Source: Ischnura elegans | Lineage: Eukaryota; Arthropoda; Insecta; Odonata; Coenagrionidae | Direction of reading: 5' to 3' | NCBI RefSeq assembly: GCF_921293095.1 | Contig: NC_060246.1 | Coordinates: 139,376,198-139,440,197 of the forward strand | Length of the DNA: 64,000 bases | Shown here: piece after piece, positions 56,646 through 64,000 of the stretch | How positions within the stretch are numbered: position 1 is the first letter of the stretch | How the letters are laid out: each line of letters begins with the position of its first letter | Made by a program: the position numbers and the translations under genes | The notes under the pieces: generated by a model | The model's database searches: none | Seen by the model: only the letters and a program-made list of their open reading frames with translations | Told to the model about the DNA's origin: nothing

Positions 56646-56775
56646 AAATCAGTTTAAGGTGAAATTTTGCTGTGTTGTCTTAAAAATTTCTCATGGGTAT
56701 GTTGCCATGGGAAAGATATGTATGTAAACCAGTGTTTCATAGATGTAAAAAAATTGCATTTTACCAATTGGGGTA

Positions 56776-56781
56776 AATAAA
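56776..56781 (+). terminator. Candidate SOD2 polyadenylation signal
   Basis: AATAAA about 130 nt after the stop codon, a normal distance for a short 3' UTR. Confidence 0.5.
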
Positions 56782-57759
56782 ATGTTCTCAACGAAAGAGA
56801 ACTGTCTTATGGCTTTTTAGGGAAAGGAACCTCTTATATGCATTTTTTGTTGCATGACTTCAGTGAGTAAGGGTGTGGTGGCAGCAGTCTAAGAATATGA
56901 ATCGTTATCAGCCATAGTTATTGACAGAACTGTGTCAGCAAAAAGTCGAAATACCCGACTTTGAAGTGTTGTATTTCAGTAACTAGTGGATCAGTTAAAC
57001 CCTTTTTTATCTGGCTTTGTGGGATAAGTGATACAGCTTTAGATGCTCAGAAGATGGCAGCTCCTCTTTGAATACTATTTTTTCAAGAATGTTTCCTTCT
57101 ATTGACAGGAGTGTCCATTTTGTGGTGTTAAAAATTTGGGGGTTTAGGAAAACAGGTTTAATGGAAAGGTTGTTGATATGCTTGGAAATGTTAATGGCTT
57201 ACAAATTTTCTGAAAACGTCCAGCTTCTGATGGACTGTGTGGAAGGGAGAATGTGGTTGGTTTTGAGGAACTTAAGTTTTTTTCAATGGTGAGGAATAAT
57301 ATCCCCATATAGCCTCCTGAATGCAGCAATGTGTTTGATGGCATTGATTTCTTTTGAGATTTCCTTTAAGGTTAATGGAATGCTTTGGCGCTGGTGAATC
57401 TAATCACAGTGAGAGTAGGTGAACATGGTTTGTAGAAAATCTAGAATGTATTTCGTCTAAAATCAAGACTTAAAAATGAATGAAAAACTTTATTCTTCTG
57501 GTGCGAATTCCTTACCGCAAAAGATGAGAAGGAATCACCAGCCATTAATATTGATGAAGCTACAGTTGCTATATTTAAGCGTGAAATATCATCAACGCAA
57601 TGGAAATAATGAAAAAGCCACACAGTGCAAACTTGTCTCAAAATGTTTATTTTTGGATCTAAACATAGTTTCAAATAACTTGGTTGTTCTAAAACAAAAA
57701 AACATTAAAACGTTTTTCTTGCATCTTAAATATTTCAAATTTATGACACTAAAAATGAC
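56782..57759. other. Region downstream of SOD2, no gene seen
   Basis: Short open frames only, none with a recognisable motif. No repeat boundary seen. Confidence 0.45.
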
Positions 57760-58240
57760 CAAATTAATGCATATATTTATTTATCAAGTTGTCCTCATAC
57801 AGCATATTTGCCAGTTACCAGTGGCACAATATAACAAACATAAAAAGTACAAACAAAATAAACGTAATAAATTTAAATAAATAACAATGCATTGAATGTA
57901 ATCTTATTGACCTTAAGAGTTTCTATTAAGATAGGAAAGAGCGCGGTTTGGAAAAGAGAACAGGTCAATGTGGTCTGGAAGAGAATTTATGAGGGAAGAG
58001 GAGGAAACATTTAGTCAGTGACAATCTGGGAATGGACATATGGAGGAGCGAATGTGTGTGAGTGGGTCTGCATGGAACTTTAAGTTAAATTGGAGATGAG
58101 ATCGGGACAGTCTATGGCAGGGTTTAAAATGCTAAGTATTAGTTTTAAAGCAGATTTGAGTATTACATTTGGAATATTAGATACAACTTAAGCAGCACAG
58201 GGATATGGTCAAATTCATGGAGTTGATTACCATGACATAA
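57760..58240 (-). pseudogene. Decayed LINE 3' end
   Basis: On the minus strand the translation of about 58080-57900 gives HADPLTHIRSSIC, a stop, and then INSLPDHIDLFSF. This resembles the closing R...FFPRTI..WNSLP.. segment of CR1/Jockey-type LINEs. An A/T-rich 3' UTR-like stretch with TAAATAAATA motifs follows. Several stops; assignment is tentative. Confidence 0.35.
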
Positions 58241-58269
58241 TTATTTCTATTTTTACTAAATCTACTGAG

Positions 58270-58734
58270 GACTCGTTGAGAGAGAAACCCGCAGCGTACG
58301 CAGCCGTTCCCTATGTAGCAGGAACCACAGAGAGAATAGCCAGAATTCTGAACAAACATAATGTGAAGACCAGGTTTACTTGCTGCAAAAAAACGAGCGA
58401 CTTTCTACCTAAGCCGAAGGACAAGATCCCACGCTCACTACATGAGGGAGTATATCAGCTGCAATGCTCATGTGGCAAATGTTACATAGGGCAGACCGGC
58501 CATTCTATCAAAACCTGGATAAAGGAACATGAACGTGCCACGGAGAAGAAACAATTCCGCCTTTCCACCGTATCGGAGCACGTGTGGTCGGAACCTGGCC
58601 ACACTGTGGATTTCGATAAGCCTAAAGTCTTGTGTAATGAAAGCCGTTACTATCCTAGGCTAATCCGAGAAGCTATAGAGATAGCTAAGCACGCAGGATG
58701 GCTGGAGAAACTGTCGTCACTTATGGACATCTAA
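58270..58734 (+). pseudogene. Penelope-like GIY-YIG endonuclease fragment (third lineage)
   Basis: About 150 codons open to a TAA after MDI. It contains the connector VPYVAGTTERIARILNKHN, typical of Penelope proteins, then the GIY-YIG domain: GVYQLQCSCGKCYIGQTGHS, a basic KTWIKEHERA helix, HVWSEPGHTVDF, and REAIEIAKH with a likely catalytic Glu. No reverse transcriptase upstream, so it is heavily 5'-truncated. The paired cysteines before YIG differ from PLE1 and PLE2, indicating another lineage. Confidence 0.85.
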
Positions 58735-58839
58735 ACGCGGAGGAACGCCCAGAAGCCAAGACTCATATGAAGAAACGCCGCGGAACCTCAGATCAAACAA
58801 GAATATCTGTGGTTTAAAGTAATCGGGTAGAAATTGATA

Positions 58840-59690
58840 TTTATATCTTAGGTCAATGTTGTCTTTGTATGGCTTAAACTGTGTTTAAGTGATCCTTGTA
58901 TTTTTAGCATGTCTGCCCTTAAAGTAGGGGTTTATGCTGATGATACATTGCTTGTCAGAAGGAAGGACAAGATTTCGCAGTTTAATATAGTTATGTATCT
59001 TGGTAAGCATGTGGAGTCAAGGATCTTGGTTCAGCCCATAATGCTTTGTCCATTAGAATTTAGAGATATGAATGGAGTGTGGTGTATATTGATCAGGAAA
59101 AGTTAATCAAGTACATATGTGTAGGAAGAATTTGAGATGCAAGATTGTTATGGGGTGAATGCTCCTGTACCAGTAGATTTTCAAGAGAGAGATGTTGAGG
59201 ACCAAATGTGCAATTAATTTTATCAAAAGGCATGGGTTTTCTGTTCAATTTGTGTGAAAATGCAATACCAGACATTTACTATGCAGTGTATATTTTAAGT
59301 CAGTGTATGGAGGATCCATGTCAAACTGATTGGGAAAGTGTCAAGCATCTATGCAGTTATTTGACAGATATTTTCAGATATTATAATTCTAGTGGGTATG
59401 TTTTATTATCATTATCTTGCAGCTGATCTTAAAGCCACTGAGGTTAGTTGCGAGATAAGAAAGTTCACTTGTCAAATAAGCAGTTGTGGAAAAATTCGGC
59501 TGCATTTTGAGGGGGTATCGGTCTATCCTTGTGTAAGGAAGGTCATTTAAATGACAGTGAAGCCTGTGGAGATGCTGTGCCTTGGTACTTCCGGCCACCA
59601 ACAATTATTCATCTCATTATGTGGAGTTGAGGGCAGCAGCTCTTCTTTATGTGTGTGGTGGTGGAGACTGTTTGCTTTGAAGATTTAAGG
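58840..59690 (+). pseudogene. Copia-type pol remnant
   Basis: Pieces in shifting frames match the order of Copia pol: SLYGLN (usual YGLKQ), then VGVYADDTLL (the Y.DD box of Copia reverse transcriptase). At 59208-59426 comes GFLFNLCENAIPDIYYAVYILSQ ... DWESVKHLCSYL, which follows the usual G.L.YL...RPDI.YAV..LSQ...W..VKR.LRYL pattern. Many stops and frame changes; an old copy. LTRs not found. Confidence 0.6.
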
Positions 59691-60335
59691 GAATAACCCT
59701 GCTATCGATACTATAAAGAATCGATATATGCATTTACAAGGGACATCCTGGACCGTCTCCCGTGGCCCTTAGAACTCTTACGGTGAATGTCTATCTCTCT
59801 CTCTGTACTGTCTACCTGGTCATAACATGGTGACAATGGTAGGATCGGCAGTGATAAACTCTTTAATAATTATCTCATAATTTTTCGAGCATTAGCTTAT
59901 CTATTTACCGGAATACAGGGAAAATCAAGCAACCAATCGCTGATAGTTGTCAGCAGACTCTCAGTACAACCACCTGATCTTTTAATTTTTCGGGACCTGA
60001 GTAGTGGATAATTAGGAAGAAAAGGTTTCTGCACTATTTGTCCGTGATGGGATTGATGGGGGAAAGCTCAGCAGGAGCCGATAGACATAGTAATGTACTT
60101 AATAGGTGAGAAAAATGAAGAGATCATGCAGCAATTTCCTCAAGAGCCCGAGACTCATGAGAAGGCGTTGAAAGAGTTCGATACATACTTTGTACCGAGA
60201 TGAAATGCTATTTTTGAAAGATTCAAATTCAATTCAAGGGTACAGCAGATGAGGATTCCGTGGACTAGTACATTACTGATCTGCATTCACTAGTGGGGTA
60301 TTGTTTTTTATTTGGATCTATAAAAGAGGAACTAG
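59691..60335 (+). pseudogene. Gypsy-type LTR/gag remnant
   Basis: The segment ending ...GGTCATAACA at 59831 is followed by TGGTGACAATGG, placed like a primer-binding site and resembling the 3' end of a tRNA-Ser with several transitions. The upstream CTATCTCTCTCTCTG tract could belong to an LTR. From about 60090 the translation shows FPQEPETHEKALKEFDTYFVPR, then IFERFKFNSR and DLHSLVGY...IKEELVRD, the usual gag pattern of mag-like Gypsy elements. It is broken by stops and cut off by the LINE tail at 60340. Confidence 0.5.
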
Positions 60336-60339
60336 TACG

Positions 60340-61079
60340 TGATAATAATAATAATAATTTATTCACTGAAGGCAATACAATTGCATAGTTTCATCAAGTG
60401 GAATACATTACATAAAGCATAAAAACACAAACAAATGATGGCAATAGATCACAGTATGTACACAAATGACAATTAAAGATACATCAGGACAATATTTAAA
60501 TCAGTGGTTAAGGCATAATACATATAAATAATATAGTTACCCTTATTCATTTAAGTTTTTCCTTACGTAGAGCATAAAATTCATCAATAGAATACAAAGG
60601 TTTTTTTATTAAAAAATTTTTGAGCTCAATTTTGAATTTATACAAATTGCTGATTTTCTTAATATTTTGAGGGAGTGAATTGTGGAGTTTGGCTCCTTTG
60701 TGGTATGGACCCTCAGTATTTAGTGTGGTAGATCTAGTTTTGATGTGGATATCCAGGTTTGACCTGGTATGATGCTGGTGAATGTTGCAGTTTAACTCAT
60801 ATAAATTCATGTTATTTTTAACAAACAGAATGAGTTCAAAAATATACAAGGAGGGTAGGGGCATTATGCTGAACCTACTAAAATAAGGTCTACAGGACTC
60901 TCTATAAGATAGGTTGAAGAGAGTCCTTATGGCCTGCTTTTGCAATTTAAAAATTTTTGCACTGTGGGACGAACTGCCCCATAAAATGAGGCCATATGCC
61001 AGTATGGATTGGAAGTTAGAAAAATATAGCATCTTCAGAATATTAAAGCTTAAGCTAAGGCGAAGATATTGTGGCATTT
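60340..61079 (-). mobile_element. 5'-truncated LINE
   Basis: Tail of ATT repeats at 60341-60359, a 3' UTR of about 190 nt, then the end of a reverse-transcriptase frame. 5' truncation is at about 61079. The tail type matches the LINE at 25175-26925 but the protein differs, so the two are related rather than the same family. Confidence 0.65.
60547..61077 (-). pseudogene. LINE reverse transcriptase, C-terminal fragment
   Basis: 176 codons. The segment YGLILWGSSSHSAKIFKLQKQAIRTLF is the thumb-region signature of Jockey/CR1-like LINE proteins. Farther on, KGAKLHNSLPQNIKKISNLYKFKIELK is the usual C-terminal pattern. The catalytic YADD box lies upstream of the truncation and is absent. Confidence 0.75.
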
Positions 61080-61350
61080 TTTAGTGTCCCCCCCCCCCCC
61101 AAAATTTCTGGTACCCCCCCCCCCCAGAAATTCCTCGAACTTCCTCGAACTTCCTCCGAACTTATCCGCAGAACTTCTCCCGCCAAGGTTTTTTCGCGCA
61201 AAGGATTTTTTGCGCAAAGGGTCCCTGTAGCAAAGTGCCCTGTCTCGCAAAATCCTGTCTCTGGAAAATCCTGTCTCTGGAAACAGTCTCTGAAACAGCC
61301 TCCGAAGCAGCCTCCGAACCAGCCTCCGAACCAGCCTACCTGCAATGCAA
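61080..61350. repeat. Homopolymer and short tandem-repeat segment
   Basis: Two C runs of about 13-14 bases (61088 and 61116) are separated by AAAATTTCTGGTA. They are followed by short tandem units: CTCGAACTTC repeated, TTTTGCGCAAAGG twice, CCTGTCTCTGGAAA twice, CAGCCTCCGAA about four times. Overlapping open frames come from this composition. Origin unknown. Confidence 0.6.
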
Positions 61351-62064
61351 GACTTATATAGGACTACTGCGGAGAAATACTTCTCCTTGGCAAGCAAGGG
61401 GAAATCGGTGCTAAGGCCTTAGTATTGCACTTGGAGTGAGAAGTTTTACCATTGTCCTATCACAAACTCTCTCTCCCTCCAACACCTCACCCCAGTATCT
61501 CCTTCCCCTCCATGTGTTCCAATGAACGATTCCTCTGAGGTCTCCAACCCAGATGTTGAGGGGAAAATTCTGGGTGCTGGCTTTGTCTCAAAACCAGGGA
61601 ATGGTGTTTTGCGGAGCGGCCGTTTCTGCAGGGGCAGTGACGCATCAGTGGGCGGTTGTTGAATTCGCCTGGCTACCCCTCCACTCCCTGGAAGAAGCCC
61701 TCCCCTCAAATGCTGTCTCGCCTTGCTTAGGCGAGCCCTTTTTCTTCCTGACCTGCATGGGAGTCACATGTCTTGTGAGCCATGGCATATTTAGAGCAAT
61801 TTTCTGCTGGTAATGTTTCCTTGGGATCATGAATTTACTATCATTGTTTTCTGTAATACTTCTGATTTTTTTTGAATACTCTACTTTGAATAGATATCGT
61901 ACGGTAATAACTCGTAAATTATTTTTTGGCTGCCTTTTTCTTGTGAGCTGTTTTTCTTGTTTGTGGAGTCTTTTCCCTGATCCAGCATGTGACCGACGGT
62001 TGGAGTATTTCCCCTGTCTGGACTTACGTGAAAAATCAACCAGATTTTACGACGTAACGTTACA
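61351..62064 (+). other. Probable 5' LTR region of the following Gypsy element
   Basis: The right boundary is placed at ...GTTACA (62064), just before the primer-binding site; LTRs usually end in CA. The left boundary is not resolved and no TG start with a matching target repeat could be chosen. The 3' LTR lies beyond the window. Confidence 0.4.
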
Positions 62065-62067
62065 TAT

Positions 62068-62083
62068 TGGTAGCAGAGCGTGG
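62068..62083 (+). promoter_or_regulatory. Primer-binding site, initiator tRNA-Met type
   Basis: TGGTAGCAGAGCGTGG: the first 11 bases are complementary to the conserved 3' end of eukaryotic initiator tRNA-Met (…CTCTGCTACCA), and 14 of 16 fit overall. It sits a few bases after the presumed LTR end, where minus-strand priming occurs, and about 360 nt before the gag start. Confidence 0.6.
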
Positions 62084-62445
62084 TTCGATTTCCTGTCCTT
62101 TCGTCGAGGTCTCCGAGTACTGGACAATGGTGACAATTCTCCACTATTTCTCCACTTTTTGCAGTTTCTGGTTGTTTCTCCTCTTAAAAGTGAGTTATTT
62201 TATGTTCCATTAAGTGCTTTTTGGTTCGTGTGGGATTACGTGACTAGTGTTGCCGACTTTTCCTCGTGGTCCTATGCCATTTGACATTAATGTTCGTAAT
62301 GCTCGTAATGTTCTTGATAATTTGGATAGCAGCTAGTTATTCTCGCACCCCTCTTTTCTTATTGGATTCTTCCAGTAATGAGAGATAGTTTTATTTCTCG
62401 CTTTTTCTCTCTCTTTTTCTCGTTGTCGTCACTTCACTTTTCAAA

Positions 62446-64000
62446 ATGCCTGGAGGTACTGAAAACCCGTACGAGAAAACTTATTTAACCACGGGCGAGG
62501 ATCGTAAGGCCAGGGGTACGGCTAATGTGTCCGTAGGAAGTGAAGTTTCTAATAATGAACGGGAATCTTCTTTAGAAGTGGTTCCACCTCGCCCAACGCA
62601 CGAGGAAAGTAGTGATGTTCTCGTCTCTCACGAAATGTCTGCTTCTCAGACATTGCCAGTTTCTGAAGGGTTAGTAATTGTCAAACAATTACTCAGTGAT
62701 TTTCCGCCATTTGAAGTGTCAAACAGTGAGAATTGGTTTAATTTCATGTTAAAAGTTAATGAAATCGTTTCTTTGTCTTTGGTTCCTCTGTCAACGTTAT
62801 TGTACCTTGTAGTATCTAAACTTCCTGCCAGCTCTCGTCATTTTTGGTTGTCTATGTTAAACTTGAATCTCGCATGGTCTGAAATCACTGAAAAAGTTTG
62901 GGCTAGAATTGTTAGTGACAGAGAGTTTGATCGCTTGATCACTACGAAAGTTAAGAGATTTCAGTTCCCTCGCGAAACGCCCCACGATTTCGTGTGTTCT
63001 GTGCGTAATGCCACTCAGGTGCTGGGTTTGCAGTATTCCGAGTCTTCTATTGTGCGACTCATTATTCAAGGGTTAAATCCTTTAACAAAATCTGCAATTA
63101 TGTTCTCAAATCAGCCTAACACATTTGTAGAATTGGACTCTGTTATCACGCAGGCTTCTAAACATTTAATGGACTGTGCTGAATATTCCAACACTTTCCA
63201 TCGTATCTCTAGGAATCCGTCTTCTGTTGCCTCTTCCAGTGCGCCTAGGGAAGTTTCTTTTCCTATTAATTGTTCTTACTGTCATAAACCTGGCCACAAA
63301 GTGAACGAGTGTCGCAAAAGACGACGATTTACTCAGCCTGCCGTGAGTTTGATGAGCGTCCGTGACAAGTGTTCGACTCGATTGCCAATATTATCTATTA
63401 ATCTTCATTCTATGCCATGCCAGGCTTTAATTGACACTGGGTGTTCAGTTTCACTGTGTGATGAAGATTTCTTTGCTTCTCTGAAATGTTGCCGGAGAAA
63501 GGTTATTCGTAAGAATGTTGACGTCGATTTAATCACTGTGTCGGGGCAGCCTTTTCATATTAATTCCTCTGTCTCACTCAAGGTTCAAATAGGCAAGTTT
63601 TCTTGGAACCACGTGTTTTATCTAGCTAATATCCCGTTTCCCGTGTTACTGGGTGTGGATTTCATTTGTAATTCAAAGATGATTATTCGTCCGGCGAACG
63701 TCAGTTTTGAAATTGCCCCGAATTCTCTTTTTTCTTTTACGGACAATTGCGAAGCGTTTAAATCGGCGCCAGTTAGTAACTCGTCCGAATCTCATGTTCT
63801 GTCGTCCACTGAAATCACGTTGTGTGATAAGTTGAAGGGCTTATTGTCAAAATTTCCTGATGTGATTTCTCAAGAATTGGGGGTCACATCTGTTATGACA
63901 TACGAAATTGAACTGCTAGATTCAACTCCGATTCGATCCCATCCTTATTCGTTGTCACCTCCAAAGGCTAATTTAATGAAGAAGCACATCCAATCTTTAC
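62446..64000 (+). CDS. Gypsy-type gag-pol polyprotein, N-terminal 518 codons, runs off the window
   Basis: Open from ATG 62446 to the window end with no stop. Gag domain at about residues 85-245, including ENWFNFMLKV and FQFPRETPHDFV. A zinc knuckle C-x2-C-x4-H-x4-C begins at residue 276 (CSYCHKPGHKVNEC). An aspartic protease follows with active-site DTG at 330-332 (in ALIDTGCSVSL) and the second conserved PVLLGVDF. The start of the reverse transcriptase (YEIELLDSTPIRSHPYSLSP) is Ty3/Gypsy-like. Gag and pol share one frame without a shift. The intact frame suggests a young, possibly active element. Whether an envelope frame follows cannot be seen. Confidence 0.88.
   Translation, partial: MPGGTENPYEKTYLTTGEDRKARGTANVSVGSEVSNNERESSLEVVPPRPTHEESSDVLVSHEMSASQTLPVSEGLVIVKQLLSDFPPFEVSNSENWFNFMLKVNEIVSLSLVPLSTLLYLVVSKLPASSRHFWLSMLNLNLAWSEITEKVWARIVSDREFDRLITTKVKRFQFPRETPHDFVCSVRNATQVLGLQYSESSIVRLIIQGLNPLTKSAIMFSNQPNTFVELDSVITQASKHLMDCAEYSNTFHRISRNPSSVASSSAPREVSFPINCSYCHKPGHKVNECRKRRRFTQPAVSLMSVRDKCSTRLPILSINLHSMPCQALIDTGCSVSLCDEDFFASLKCCRRKVIRKNVDVDLITVSGQPFHINSSVSLKVQIGKFSWNHVFYLANIPFPVLLGVDFICNSKMIIRPANVSFEIAPNSLFSFTDNCEAFKSAPVSNSSESHVLSSTEITLCDKLKGLLSKFPDVISQELGVTSVMTYEIELLDSTPIRSHPYSLSPPKANLMKKHIQSL

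Overview
This 64-kb window looks like insect nuclear DNA. It is AT-rich, gene-poor and heavily loaded with transposable elements. The two host genes I can build are both spliced with GT-AG introns and lie on the plus strand. The first is an ortholog of the basic helix-loop-helix factor dimmed/Mist1 (4 coding exons, 31560-37352, 343 aa). The second is mitochondrial manganese superoxide dismutase SOD2 (5 coding exons, 46184-56645, 223 aa). The gene pair and the element mix suggest an insect with a large genome; I cannot name the species.

Layout: 1-31.5 kb holds no convincing host gene. It carries a tRNA-derived SINE (8.2-8.5 kb), a head-to-head tRNA-like pair (11.3-11.4 kb), a short hAT-like element (10.3 kb) and a 2.26-kb non-autonomous hAT element with a perfect 8-bp target duplication (12.3-14.5 kb). 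It also carries RTE-like 3' ends (9.8 and 24.1 kb), a 5'-truncated LINE with a 33-bp minisatellite in its 3' UTR (25.2-26.9 kb), and three small inverted units that resemble termini of Penelope-like elements (3.2, 17.8, 28.7 kb). dimm occupies 31.6-37.9 kb. Between the two genes are several MITEs and a piggyBac-like element that contains a near-perfect Penelope palindrome (42.0-44.6 kb). SOD2 introns 3 and 4 are swollen by three copies of one MITE family, a Penelope-like element inserted into one of them, and a second hAT copy that contains another hAT. From 57.8 kb to the end is a succession of retroelement remains: LINE, Penelope endonuclease, Copia pol, Gypsy gag, LINE. It ends with an apparently intact Ty3/Gypsy-type gag-pol frame, preceded by an initiator-tRNA-Met-like primer site, that runs off the window.

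The most coherent unusual signal is a set of Penelope-type insertions. Two short units at 17.8 and 28.7 kb have almost no protein-coding content, yet share the architecture of the long palindrome at 42-44.6 kb: two outward-facing copies of one 3' terminus, a 33-45 nt extension on the right side only, and an 11-13 bp target duplication. Hammerhead-ribozyme motifs are visible in several. In the 17.8-kb unit the right arm begins exactly at the predicted hammerhead cleavage position. This suggests mobilisation of short hammerhead-bearing RNAs by Penelope machinery, an inference from sequence alone.
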